A stretch of 64,000 nt of DNA. It comes from Zygnema cylindricum (taxonomy: Eukaryota > Streptophyta > Zygnematophyceae > Zygnematales > Zygnemataceae). The DNA lies in NCBI GenBank assembly GCA_037447655.1, contig JBBHKE010000370.1, forward strand, positions 149,587-213,586, in the 5' to 3' direction. The translations under genes were made by a program, and so were the position numbers. Numbering within the stretch: the first letter of the stretch is position 1; each line of letters starts with the position of its first letter. The notes below the pieces were generated by a model that was given only the letters and a program-made list of their open reading frames with translations, was not told the origin of the DNA and made no database searches. Positions 8,790 to 19,880 of the stretch are shown in pieces.

Positions 8790-9968
8790 TGTTGATATTT
8801 GAGTATTTTCTAGGTGTGTATTAGGATAGAAAAAAAGGGCACAGGCAGTCTACCTCTGACTCCTTTTTCCAAGCCCCCATACTTGTTGAAGTCATTGAAG
8901 GCTGGATAGGGAGACAAAGTCATGGCTGCCTGAGTTCTCCAAGAGAGACAGGTAATTTAAAAAGGTACATATAAAAAGGATTGATTGGCGCAGGGTTTGA
9001 TCCTGGTACTTCCCGCAAGTCAAAGTTTCTATTACCTCTAGCCGTTAAGTCTAGAATAATGCTAGTATATCTAGGGTTTGACAAATATTTCGATAGTAAC
9101 ACGTAGACTTGTTCGTTTAACGGGAAATAGATATGTAGTACATGGAAACAGTTTTAGGTAGTATGGAGTACGGTTTCGATGTTTTATGAAACGGATATTG
9201 CGCACTTGTTTCGATCGCGAAACAAATACCGCACGTCGAATTTCAGCGGCTAGGATTATATCCGGTTTTGATCGAACGGCTGCGATAAGCGTCGCGATCA
9301 CGGAAGAGGTACTTTTGGCGTTTTACAATCATTGCCACGTAAGATGACACATGGCGTGATACCATTGAATTACGGAAACTCCGGTGATTACGGGAACAAA
9401 TCCTGATTTGACACGTGTCGACATTTTGGCTATGTTGTACAATGGTCGTAAAGAAATTACACCGGCACTTGTACTTTTCTATACGACATTATAATTTGAT
9501 AGGTGCCGTACTTCAGCAGATAGAGTTTTAGAGGGGGAATAGGACTTAGGAATTTTTGGGTAGGTAGCTGCCTCTCCCAGAGAGCACCTTGTATAAATGG
9601 CAAACTTTGGCCAGCCATAACTATCAATTTACTTGACCATTTTTTAGTGATTCTTTTTGCTGCGGACTCAGGGGAGTCCAGGCTACACAGGGGTGTAGTC
9701 GGTTAGAGTTTTTGTCTGCCACGGTGGCGATATTTCTAAGGGAAAGTTAAAGTGGGTGAATGTGTCCAAATCTCATATTCTAACTTTGCATTCTGTGGTG
9801 GAACTGACCACACAGAAAGTGTTATTTCAAAGGGGTGAATCTATATTTCGGTTCTGATTGTCAAGGGGTCAGTCATTTGGGTTTATATCAACTTGGATTC
9901 GACACTATCTAGATAAGTTTCTTTTGGATCTGCTTACTCTAAGGGCCAATAGAGGTCTCACAGTTTCA
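8790..9968 (+). repeat. CopB 3' LTR
   Basis: 1179 bp, TGTTGATATTTGAG to CAGTTTCA. It matches the TRGAG-2 LTRs (33627-34790). It contains a T-arm-like block near 8993-9010, a TATA box at 9592-9598, the dyad TGGCAAACTTTGGCCA at 9598-9613, and hairpins GGACTC-AGGG-GAGTCC (9664-9679) and CTACAC-AGGG-GTGTAG (9683-9698). The sequence after 9968 is CopC integrase, so CopB inserted into CopC. The other flank is left of the window. Confidence 0.9.
9592..9598 (+). promoter_or_regulatory. TATA box of CopB LTR
   Basis: TATAAAT in the context CCTTGTATAAATGG, followed at once by a TGGC...GCCA dyad. It would drive the element's genomic RNA from the next 30 or so bases. Confidence 0.6.
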
Positions 9969-10548
9969 GGAAACTAGATATTTCACACTTGAAAGTATTC
10001 GATATTCAAGTTTACAGTCTTGACACAGATAAGAAAAACTAGAAACTAGATGCTAAAAGGAAACTCGGATATTTTGTGGGATATGACGAGGATGTCAAGG
10101 GGTATAGAGTCTTTGACTTAGCTACACAAGATATCATCTTGGTAAAGCATCTAGTTGTCAGGAATGAAGGGGAGTCTTTTGATCCCTTTAAATAGAACAA
10201 GAAAATCAAAATCAATTTTGAGTCCGACAGTGAGGATGTCTTAGATCTTCCTAGAAATGACACGAGAGAAAACGTGATTGCAGATTCATGGGAGATTCAA
10301 GATAGGAGAGATATACCGGAATCTCCTCATGTTTCTACCCACACTGAGGAGAGAGAGGAAGAGGAGCCAAAACCGGTATTCATGGATAGGGGAGCTGATG
10401 AGACAGTGCAGAGGAATCCAAGACTTCCCTCCATTCCAGCTTCGGACTTCGAGGGAGGACGGAGGAGGAGCAAAAGACTACAAGATAAACATGTTGCTCA
10501 CAAGGTAACAAAGCTATCTCACCCAGATAAGCCTCAATTATACTTAGA
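9969..10548 (+). pseudogene. CopC integrase C-terminal region and linker
   Basis: The sequence begins inside the integrase C-terminal region, at codons matching RKPDISHLKVF of the other copies, exactly where the CopB LTR ends. It continues through YDEDVKGYRVFDL, LVKHLVV and DPFK with stops at about 10038 and 10192. The linker before RT is SKRLQDKHVAHKVTKLSHPDKPQ. The 5' half of this element must lie left of the window. The protein sequence differs more from CopA, CopD and CopH than they do from each other. Confidence 0.82.
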
Positions 10549-11279
10549 GGTAATGGACGGTTCTAAGAAAGACCGTTGGGTCAGAGCCATAAATGATGAG
10601 ATGGCTTCCATCATGGAAGCAAATACTTGGGAGCTAGTGGACTGTCCTCCAGACAGAAAACCTATCGGGTGCAAATGGGTATTTAAACATAAGCTGGGTA
10701 ATACCATTGAGAGATATAAGGCTCCGTTGGTAGCAAAAGGGTTCATCCAAAAAGAAGGGATACATTATGAGGAGGCTTTTGCTGTTGTGGTTCGGTTCCC
10801 ATCTGTAAGAATTCTCCTTAGTCTAGCAGCAGCGGAAGACATGGAAATTCACCAGATGGATATCAAGACCGCCTTCCTCAACAGTGAACTAGAGGAAAAA
10901 AATCTTCATGCGGCAGCCAAAGGGTTTTAAAGATGAAGAAGAGGAGAGCAAAGTTTGCAGGCTCATAAAATCTTTTTTTGGATTGAAGCAGGCTTCCATA
11001 CAATGGAACAAAAAACTAGATGTGTTTCTCTCCGGTCTGGGATATATTGCGATCAGTTCTCACCATTATATTTATATGTTTGAGGATGAGAATGGTGTGA
11101 TCTTTATTGCAATTTATGTGGATGATTTGCTGGTGTTAAGTAAGTCTATGGAAAAGATCAATAAGCTAAAGAAAGATCTTAGGAGAAGATTTGACATGAA
11201 GGATTTAGGGCAGGCTAAATATATTTTGGGAATTCAAATGGAAAGAGATATGGGGAAGAGGATAATTAGGCTTACTTAG
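10549..11279 (+). pseudogene. CopC reverse transcriptase pseudogene
   Basis: RT motifs in order: WVRAINDEMASIM, CKWVFKHKL, YKAPLVAKGF, QMDIKTAFLNSEL, then a one-base insertion in the A-run near 10900 that shifts the frame. The second frame has GFKDEEEESKVCRLIKS, FGLKQASIQW, YVDDLLVLSKSMEK (about 11116-11157) and AKYILGIQ. TAG at 11277-11279 replaces the expected Gln of LTQKEA. The catalytic YVDD is present. It is a pseudogene through the frameshift and stop. Confidence 0.88.
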
Positions 11280-12114
11280 AAAGAAGCTATCGAAAATATG
11301 CTTGAGAAATTTCAAATGGAAAAGGCAAATAGTTGTACCACTCCCATGGATTTGAACAAAGTAAGTTATGGGAGTGTAGAAGGAGGAGTAATGATACTAG
11401 ATGATCAGATGAGTCCAGAAGAGAGACAGTTTATGAAGTCTATTTCGTACAGACAGGTTGTACGAAGCTTGATTTACTTTATGAATTGTACTAGACCAGA
11501 CATACTAGCAGTAGTTAGAGTCCTCAGTAGGAGTCTTAATGATCCTAAGAAAAGAGACTGGGAGACATCCAAGAGAGTCATGAGATACTTGGTGGGAACC
11601 AGAGATTTATGGTTGCACTTGGGAGGGGAGCACACTAACATCACTACTCGAGTGATGCCATTTATGGGGATGCACCTATGAGAAGATGCACTTCTAGTTA
11701 TGTATTGTATATGGGGGAAGGTGTTTGTTGGTGGAGTAGCAAGCAACAAAAGGTGGTTGCTCAGTCCACTATGGAGGTTGAATATATGGCCTCTTGTTTT
11801 GCTTTGAAAAAGTTGATGTGGGTCAAGTCTTTATTGCAAGAACTGGGGTATATGAAGAAAAGAGTGCATGAAGTGTTTTGTGATAATCAGGTTGCAATTG
11901 CAATTTCAGCCAATCCAAAACATCATTTCAAGGCTAAACATATGGATATAAGATTGAGTTTTGTGAGGGAAAAATTGAAAACAAAATTGTGAATCTGGTG
12001 TATAAGGGTGATGGGGAAATGGTGGCTGATATGATGACAAAACTTATGCCATCTCCCAAGTTAAAATACTGTAGGGAAAAGTGTGGTTTAAAAGAGAAAC
12101 TGAAATTAGACTAG
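11280..12114 (+). pseudogene. CopC RT end and RNase H pseudogene
   Basis: Two overlapping frames cover this region. 11298-11681 has LEKFQMEKANSCTTPMDL, VVRSLIYFM and LVGTRDLWLHLGGEHT. 11678-11992 has SYVLYMGEGVCWW, STMEVEYMA, FCDNQVAIAI and KHMDIR. The end, ADMMTKLMPSPK, is in a third frame and stops at 12112-12114. Two frameshifts make it inactive. Confidence 0.85.
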
Positions 12115-12127
12115 AAAATAAGGGGAG
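12115..12127 (+). other. CopC polypurine tract
   Basis: AAAATAAGGGGAG directly before TGTTGAAAT. Confidence 0.85.
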
Positions 12128-13125
12128 TGTTGAAATTACTAATTTAGGAAAGGTATTTTCTAGGTCTTAATTAGGTAAAATAACGAAAAGAAAAAACATA
12201 GGCAGCCTGCCTCCACCTTCTCTCTTTAGCCCCCATACTTGTTGTAGTCACTAATGGAGAGAGAGGGCGGTGGAGCCATGGCTGCCTCAACTCCATAGGC
12301 AGGACTTAAGAGTGACCTAAGTCACTCTCAACAAAAAGGTTGAGTCTGACAAGACTCGAACCTCCGACCGGTAGAGCATGGCGTAGGCGTCAGCTCTTAC
12401 TTGTCTGTCGTAGTAGTTCGTTAAGATACATAGTGTTTGATAGCTATTTAAACATTAACAAGATCATTAATTCGTTCAACGAAATAATAATAAGGACATA
12501 AAAACTAGTTGAGTTTTAGTGCGCAGAAAACAAATGTACTGGACATTTGTTATTTTGGACGGCGAACATTAAAAGCCGGTTTAGATCCGACGGTCCGCAT
12601 CATCGCCGAGATCTCGGAATAGCTGTCTTCGCGGTTTTTCGGACGTGACACGACATATCGACACGTGGCAAGATATTATTGGGAAGAGGGAATCCCGAGG
12701 AGCGCGAGGACAAGTCTGGAGGAGATAGACGTCCACTCCATTGCCTTATCGTACACAAGCCGTACAGAAAGTACATTGGCCCTAGTACCTTTCTGTACTG
12801 TACAGTCTTCTGATAGGTTCGTACATCAGTATATAGGGGTTGTGAGAAGGGTTTAGGACTTAGAGGATTGAGGAGGTAGCCGCCTCTCTCCCAACAAGCT
12901 TGTATAAATATTGGCATCTTTGCCACTTGATAATTAATTGCCTGGTTGGGCATTTTTTGTGATTCCTTTTTATGTGGACTTAAGGGAGTCCAAACTACAC
13001 AAGGGTGCAGTTAGATTGACTATTTGTCTTTTTGGGTGGCAGTGATCCAAGTTGAAAGAGGGCTAGCCAAAATCTATGTAGAGGCTTCCTCAATTCAATG
13101 ATCGAATGGGGGACACAAAATTGCA
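12128..13125 (+). repeat. CopC 3' LTR
   Basis: 998 bp, TGTTGAAAT to TTGCA, of the same type as 3082-4137 and 44868-45913. It has a tRNA-like block in antisense at about 12347-12418 with a B-box match, a TATA box (GTATAAATA near 12901-12909), a TGGCATCTTTGCCA dyad and leader hairpins. The 3' flank is unassigned DNA, and the 5' flank is outside the window. Confidence 0.88.
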
Positions 13126-13950
13126 CAAACTTATCATAAACCTCATCAGCAATGTGTTTTAAGCAAAGTAAAACAGTTTACACAAATAGTAAATTATATT
13201 CCCACGTGTAAAAAGTTTTCAAAAGTTTTTGACGACTGAAAAAATTACAGAGTTGGGGTACTTTCGCATGTGCTAAAGTTACAGTTATTTTTTGTCGTTT
13301 TCCTCCGTAACTTAGAAAAAAACGTGAAAATCCGCAGTCGTACCAAAAAAAATAAATTACCACCGTACAAGTTGCGTTACCTACAAACTTTATGTGTACT
13401 ATAGTTTGTCTTCTAGCGCGATGTAGCTTGTCGTCTAGCGCGTTTCGACCTAATTTCGCGTCCCTTCAACTCATCTTCAAACTTTATTTAAAATCACCTC
13501 GCGAGGTGATTTTAAATATAGATACATGAGGTGAGCGAATAGGCAAATGTTGTTGCACGTGTCGAAAGTTTTTTACAATTTTTGTGCGCGGAGTACCAAA
13601 AAAATAAAACACTGCACGTTTCCACCCTGTGCGTGACATTGTTCCATGCGCTTTTTTTTGTACAAAGGCCCTGGAGGGGGTTTCGACCAACGGACGCCAT
13701 TTCGCAAAAGCAAAATTATGTGAAAGCGCCTCTTTCTCTCTCCCTCTCCCACTAACGCATCTATCTCACAATTCTTGCAATGAAAAAAAGCAAAAAAGGT
13801 ATCAAATGAAAGATCTATAAAAAAATATTTCTTTTGGTTGTCTTTTACCTTATTTTGATGGCAAGTAGAGTGAGAACGGACGAAAAAAATAAAATTGGGA
13901 AACAATGGCGGAATATTTTGGAAATAGTGTTATCTCTCTTCCAACTGTTA
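13126..13950. other. Unassigned AT-rich DNA with a perfect palindrome
   Basis: I see no credible coding region here. 13485-13518 is a 34-bp perfect palindrome with 17-bp arms centred on CACCTCGCGAGGTG. Small ORFs are short and lack recognisable motifs. Three tandem-like CTCTTCCAACTGTTA motifs follow at about 13934-14000. Confidence 0.6.
13485..13518. repeat. 34-bp perfect palindrome
   Basis: Each arm is 17 bases with no spacer; the centre CTCGCGAG lies between 13501 and 13502. The outer part is AT-rich (TATTTAAAAT). No element boundary is visible around it. Confidence 0.9.
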
Positions 13951-14000
13951 TTTCTCTTCCAACTGTTACCTCTCTTCAATCTGTTACCTCTCTTCCAACT

Positions 14001-14428
14001 GCGAGTACAATGAAGTAGCCGTTTGGATGTTTTTTTCCAACGTTAGCTTTTCGGGTTACCGTTGGCCTGTTTCACAGTAAGACGCAACTTTTACCCTACT
14101 TCTATATCCGACAATATTTTGAGGAAGTTCGTTTGTACAGTTTTCCGAGAACTTCCGAAATCTACAAAGTCGGTGCTCGGAAGAAAACGAATGTTCAAAG
14201 GACATAGACGGTGGTTGTTAAGATGGACTTTTTTTTCGCGCGAGTACAATGAAGTAGCCGTTCGGATGTTTTTTTCCTACGTTAGCTTTTCGGGTTAAGC
14301 TTTTCTGTTGGCCTGTTTCACAGAAAGACGCAACTTTTACCCTACTTCTATATCCGGCAATATTTTGAGGAAGTTCGTTTGTACAGTTTTCCGAGAACTT
14401 CCGAAATCTACAAAGTCGGTGCTCGGAA
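14001..14428 (+). repeat. Direct repeat, two copies of about 185 bp
   Basis: 14001-14182 and 14240-14428 are near-identical, starting GCGAGTACAATGAAG and ending GTCGGTGCTCGGAA, with an insertion of about 7 bp in the second copy near 14295-14302. The spacer is about 57 bases. The unit is unrelated to the LTRs described here. Origin unknown. Confidence 0.88.
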
Positions 14429-14489
14429 AGCCGTACATTATTCAAACGTCCGTATGTTGCGGAAGTGGTTTTTTTTCCGGTGGGAATAG

Positions 14490-14740
14490 TCTATGAGAGA
14501 CCTTTTGTATTTATAGGCCATCTTTGGCCAGCCATAACTTAAATGCTAAGAGGAGCAAATTCATTAATTCTTTTTGCGTTCGACTCAGGGAAGTCGGGCC
14601 TTCACAAGGGTGAAGGTGGTCAGAATATTTGCGTGCCAAGGTGGCACTTATTTAGTGGGAAAGTCAAACGGGCAAATATTATCCTAGAGGCTTTATACAA
14701 GCTGGACATTCTGTAGGCAAATAGAGGTCACAGAATTACA
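14490..14740 (+). repeat. Truncated copia LTR (R/U5 end only)
   Basis: It matches the last 250 bases of the copia LTRs: GTATTTATA where TATA is expected, the dyad GGCCATCTTTGGCC, the CCTTCAC-AAGG-GTGAAGG hairpin, and the end GAATTACA. U3 is missing and no internal element sequence follows, so this is a relic. Confidence 0.8.
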
Positions 14741-15602
14741 CAGTAATCACATATAAGTGTGTTTGAGGTTGTACCACGTATGTTCCTTTTCAGACACTTA
14801 GAATATTCGAGTTTTTAAAAGCACAAAATTAGAACGTCATATCTTCACCGACGTATGAAAGTTAAGATTTGTAGAAACATAATAAATTTTAAAATCTATA
14901 TGTGCGAACTTAACCATTGTGCGAATTGCGCCACGAGGTCAATGGGTGGCAAAAAGAGCGTCTGAGGATAAAGAGTTTTGGTGGATTTGAAGGCACATGG
15001 CCTTTGCCACTTGCTAAATTATCATCGCTCGTTCGCCGTGGACTATATCCCTTATTTCTAAGCATAGATGTTTCATTCGTACTATGTGCACATTAAAGTA
15101 TTTTGAAAAAAGCATGCGCATTATTAAAATTTCACATTTTTAAAATGCGTTGATAGCTTTGACTTATTATATATAATAAAATACGCAAAAAAAAAAAAAA
15201 AAACACGATACGACATATTAAACGATTAAAGTATTAAATATTAATCAATACCACTATGCTCCAAAGTTTACCAACGATGTCGGTGCCTCATCAACGAAAT
15301 AATGAACAAGCAACCAGCGACCAAACTCCGTCGTCGTTGAAATAGTGCTATAGTGAACCAACAGTCAACGACCAGGCTGCATCGTCGTTGGTTCAACATT
15401 ATAGCATGCTCACATATAATATTTTAAAATCGACAATTGAAGCAAAAAATCCCCATGTTACAAGATTTTAACATTGAAAAAAGATAAATTTATAATTGAA
15501 GCAAAAATAGTTGTTTTTGTATTCCTATGATGGAAATGGCAAAAGTAACACATACAACTTTGGTCAAGTCATTAACGACCGTGAATGGAGCTACTAACCT
15601 CT
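14741..15602. other. Unassigned intergenic DNA
   Basis: AT-rich, with a run of 17 A at about 15189-15205. An imperfect inverted repeat lies around 15350-15405 (CTATAGTGAACCAAC...GTTGGTTCAACATTATAG). No gene is recognised. Confidence 0.5.
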
Positions 15603-16918
15603 CTACCGTAAATCTAAGTCATCCATGTTAAGGACTGACTCCTCTTCCACTACAACCCCCTCCTCTCCCACTACCCCCCCTTCCTCTTCCTCCCATGCTA
15701 TCATAGCCTCTTTATAGCTAACATCCGTGGTTTGGTGTGCTAACCTCAAATTGCTAAAGACCCAAACCAGGTCATTGGCCCTCTTAGCCGTCAGTCTGTT
15801 CCGTTTTTTAGAATGAATATGGTCATAGGTTGACCAATTCCTCTCACATGAGCTGGCAACCAAGCATTGGGCAAGGACCCTAGTTGCTACCCCGTGCAAG
15901 ATAGGCGTGACAGCCCCAACAACTGCCACCACTTCCACCTTGACATCATCTTAGCACACGCTAATGTTACCTTCCTTCTAATTACACCCTCAAAACCCCT
16001 ATACTTAGTTAACTCAATGAAGGCCGCGGTCTGGTCTGCCACACGCGGTAACATCCTCTGAATGATAGTGTGGAAGCCTTCCATGACTATTATATCGGTC
16101 TCTTGCCCATATTCAAAACTTTGGTACTCGGGGTCAAGTACAAAGCCGGCTGCATGTATGGGGCTATATGCCACCCCCCATCTAGCCAACCAAGATTCCT
16201 TTAACTCCTCCAAAACGTGCACTCCTTCAGAATATCCTTCTCGTCCATTGGTCGATATATTATTTAAGTATTGACCAATCATGTGAAAACCATAATAAAC
16301 CTTCCCCACATTTGGGACCCCTTTGTCACACTCCCTTATCAATCGTACCATAGGCTCTGAAGCTGTCACAACTTTTTTCACTCTTATCCAAAATCCTATG
16401 CTCAAAATGTGGCCTTTGATCTTAGTCCCCTCGGACTTGTATGCAGGCTTGCCCATCCATTGCCCGTAGTCATCATCAAACATTAAACCCTCAAGGCTAT
16501 CGTTCACCTCTAAAAACCTTTGGAGCATGATATAGTTTGTTGCGAACCGACTCTCTCAAGGTTTCAAAAGTCGGAGAGTCGAGATTTTGTTGAAGATGGC
16601 TACAATCATATTGTGGTTTGTGCTAAATCTGAACACCTCCTTTGCCTCTCTGACAGGTGTCGAGATAAAAGACAACTTGCCCCAATCCTCCCATAATAGG
16701 TTCAAAATGTGGGCACAACATGGCGTCCACGTCACAGAAGGGTACTTGCTCATGAGCAAGGAGGCTGCCGCTTTGTTGACACGAGCAGAATCTGCCACAA
16801 TTTGGACCACATGCTCCACCCCTAGTGGAAAAACTATTTTCTCCAACACCTTACGAACATATTCGCCATCCTTGCGTTCCCCAGTGGTGTTTCCGCCATA
16901 AGAAACATGTCCCCTTTT
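15603..16918 (-). pseudogene. hAT-1 transposase pseudogene, C-terminal two-thirds
   Basis: The minus strand encodes a hAT-family (Ac-like) transposase. From 16918 downwards: the end of a DUF659-type segment (VEHVVQIVADSA...KYPSVTWTPCCAHILNLLWEDWGK, about 16680-16840). Then the catalytic-core remainder (KGHILSIGFW, GVAYSPIHAAGFVLDPEY, about 15950-16530). Then the dimerisation domain (ASSCERNWSTYDHIHSKKRNRL, about 15800-15880). It would cut and paste its own element in the nucleus. The frame changes near 16545 and 15900. CopD interrupts it at 16919; the N-terminal part resumes at 21985. I did not find its terminal inverted repeats. Confidence 0.85.
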
Positions 16919-17124
16919 TGAAACTCTGAGACCTCCATAAGTCCTCAGAGTGGACATCTTCCAAGAAGCCTCTATGATAACCCTGACCCCTTTGTGTTTC
17001 AACAAAAATAACTGCCACCCTGACAGACAAATACTCTGACCAACTTCACCCCTTTGATGACAAGACTCTCGTGAGTCGATAGCAAAAAAGAATCTCTGAA
17101 TTTGCTCCTCTGAGTTCCTATCAA
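16919..17124 (-). repeat. CopD 3' LTR remnant (R/U5)
   Basis: The last 206 bases of the LTR in minus orientation, ending GAGTTTCA at 16919. The junction with RNase H is at about 17124-17126, where the expected GATAGGAACTAGGG becomes GATAGGAACTCAGAGG. Confidence 0.88.
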
Positions 17125-17445
17125 GTATCTAAGGACTCTCTTAGCTGCCTCCCAATCCCTCTTAGTAGGAGCATTTAGACTTCTACTCAGCACTCCTACA
17201 GCTGCAGCTAAATCCGGCCGGGTATAATGCATAAAATAGATTAGACTTCCCACTACTTGTTTGTAAGGAATAGTCTGCATGAACTTCTGTTCTTCAGGAG
17301 ATAATTCCTCGTCTAAGACTATGACTCCTTCTTCCTCACTCCCCTCACTTCCTTTCTTCAACTCCATTGGAGTAGTACAACTATTAGCTTTATCCATTTG
17401 AAATTTTTCAAGCATGTTCCCTATTGCTTCCTTTTGAGTCAATCT
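17125..17445 (-). pseudogene. CopD RT connection and RNase H start, truncated
   Basis: This reads LTQKEAIGNMLEKFQMDKANSCTTPMELK, then VVGSLIYFMHYTRPDLAAAVG, then KRVLRYLIGT. It stops where the deletion joins the LTR remnant, so all RNase H catalytic residues are missing. The frame is open with the RT domain above it. Confidence 0.88.
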
Positions 17446-18160
17446 TATAATTTTTCTTTTACGGTCTCTCTCTACTTGAATTCCCAAAATATATTTTGCT
17501 TCCCCCATATCCTTCATTTCAAATCTCCCCTTAAGATTGGTTTTCAGTATATTAATTTTTTCCATTGATTTACTTAAAACAAGCAAATCATCAACATAAA
17601 TTGCAATAAATATAAAACCTTCCTCATCTTCTAAAACATAGATTGAGTGATTTGAGCTGATCCGGATATATCCCAGACCGGTAAGAAACTCATCAAGCTT
17701 CTTATTCCACTGTCGAGGCGCCTGTTTCAAACCATAAAGAGATTTAATCAGCCGGCATACCTAACTCTCCTCTCCTTCCTCCACAAAACCTTTGGGTTGT
17801 CGCATGAAGATCTCCTCTTTCAATTCTCCATGCAAAAATGTTGTTTTAATGTCCATCTAATGCACTTCCTTGTCTTCCGCTGCTGCCAGGCTGAGAAGTA
17901 TGCGGACGGAGGGAAATTTGACTACGGCAAAGGTTTCCTCGTAGTCAATTCCCTCTTTTTGTGTAAATCCCTTTGCCATTAATCGGGCCTTGTAGCGCTC
18001 GATTGTGTTATCTGGGTTCAGTTTTAATTTGAAAACCCACTTACAACCGATTGGTTTTTGGTTAGGTGGACAATCCACCAGCTCCGAAGTATCGGCTGCC
18101 ATAATTGAGGCCATCTCCTCATTGATGGCTGTCTTCCACCGGTTCTTTCTGGACAAGTCA
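17446..18160 (-). pseudogene. CopD reverse transcriptase domain
   Basis: A copia RT. 18156-17857 carries WKTAINEEMASIM, CKWVFKLKLN, YKARLMAKGF and YEETFAVVKFPS. A stop replaces Gln of HQMDIKT near 17855-17860 and another follows KGFVEEGEES near 17760. 17730-17446 has QAPRQWNKKLDEF, YVDDLLVLSKSMEK and AKYILGIQVERD. It shares TSE and RLMAKG with CopA. YVDD is intact; two stops inactivate the frame. Confidence 0.9.
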
Positions 18161-18302
18161 TCGCCTCTCTATAAGTTTGAGGTTCATCTTGATGAGATAG
18201 TTTAGTTACCTTGTTATTAACCTGTTTTTCTTGCAGTCTTTTGCTACTTCTCCTCCCCCCCTAAAAATCTGAGACCGGAATAGATGGTTTTCAAGGATTC
18301 TT

Positions 18303-19480
18303 TCAAACAAACTCAGCTTCTCCCCTATCCCTTGATTCCGAATCAATTTCCACCACGTCTTCCACTTCGGGTAGAGTTGTTACTGGGGTTTCCACAGCCG
18401 AGTCCTTTTCGGTTTGATTTGTACCTGCAAGAATGTCATCGTCTCTAAAACCCAGATAGTTAGGGAGCTCAAAGTCATCGGAATTTTCTGACTCAAATCT
18501 AATTTTTACTGACTTTGTATATTTGAAGGGATCCACAGACTTTCCTTCATCCATAACTACTAGATGCTTTACTAAGATTATATCTTCTCTTTTTAGATCA
18601 TAAACTCTATATCCTTTAACATCCTCACCATATCCTAATAAGTATCTCGGTTTGCCTTTAGGATCTAGCTTCCAATTAGTCCGATCTGTATATAGACTGA
18701 ATACTTGACTGCCGAAAACCTTTAAGTGAGATATGTTTGGTTTCTGGCCTGTCCATCTCTCATAAGGTGTTTGATCTTTTATAGCTGAAGTAAAAACTCT
18801 ATTTTTGAGGTAATTAGCACAGTTCATTGGTTCTGCCCAAAACCTTTTTCCTATCTTCTTATCCGACAACATACTTGTAGCACTATCACTTAGTGTTCTA
18901 TTTAACCTTTCAGCTACCCCATTTTGTTCCGGATTTTCTGGAACTGTCTTTTGGTGTTGAACCCCATCTTCCCTTAGAAAATCCTCAAACTGGTTAAAAG
19001 TATACTCTCCACCATTGTCACTCCTTACTCTCTTGATTGAAGTTTCATGGAGTTTTTCGCTCCATGCTTTATATTGTCTAAAACAATCCTGAGCTTATGA
19101 CTTGTTTTTCAAAAAATACACCCGGGAATACTGAGACCAATCATCAGTTATAGTCATCATAAATCTCTTCCCCCCCGGTGAGGGCACTCTAGCCGGTCCC
19201 CAAATATCTGTGTGTACTAGATCTAGAATTTTTTCTCCCTTATAGGTGGTTGTTTTAGGAAAGGGTAATCTTTGTGCTTTACCTTGAGCACATCCACTAC
19301 TATCACTTATATCATCACTCTCACTCAACTGAATCCCTTCCATCACTCCCATCTTTTTCATCTCTCTTAACTTATCTAGATTCACATGCCCAAGCCTCTT
19401 ATGCCACATCATAATATCATGAACACCAGCATAATAAAGTTTCTTCGTTTCATTACTTAAGATCAGCCTAAACATCCCAT
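18303..19480 (-). pseudogene. CopD integrase pseudogene
   Basis: This is the best preserved integrase in the window. The pre-integrase zinc part is HKRLGHVN...SSGCAQGK (first Cys of CSGC changed to Ser) at about 19280-19400. The core has DLVHTDIWGP (first Asp), RSDNGGEYT (second Asp) and PEQNGVAER (Glu), at about 19215, 19010 and 18925. The C-terminal part is 18872-18303 (ANYLKNRV, HLKVFGSQVFSL, DEGKSVDPFKY). A stop near 19097 separates the two frames. All three DDE residues are visible. Confidence 0.88.
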
Positions 19481-19880
19481 GGCTACCTTTCTAAGCAATG
19501 AAATAGACATCCTCCTCAAAACTAGCAGTATAGACTCCTTCCCTAGTGCTAGTGAAAAAACCCTTATCATCTAATATAGATGTAGAAATAAGGTTTTTGT
19601 TAAGCTCCGGAATAAACAATACATCAAAGAATGTTAATATGGATGTCTTTCCTTCTACTAACACTTTCACATCTACCGATCCTACAAGAGTAGTGGTGAC
19701 TATCCTCCCATCCCCGTAATCTATCTATACGGTGGGAATCTTTCTTATCTTACTGAACAGGTGCCTATCCTTACACATGTGCATGGAGGCACTTGAATCT
19801 ACAATACAGCCTTCTTCACCCTTCAATCCATCGTAAGCACATTTCTGCCTTCGTGGAATTTCAACCTCATTTTTCGCCTC
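19481..19880 (-). pseudogene. CopD protease region, motif DSSAS
   Basis: On the minus strand the sequence is CIVDSSASMHMCKDRHLFSKIRKIPTV, then a stop at 19722-19724 in place of Glu. It continues YGDGRIVTTTLVGSVD, LFIPELNKNLIS and LDDKGF. The DSSAS motif and its flanking nucleotides are identical to CopA at about 2902-2930. A stop at about 19492-19494 replaces Glu or Asp in YFIA-KGSHG. Defective. Confidence 0.85.
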
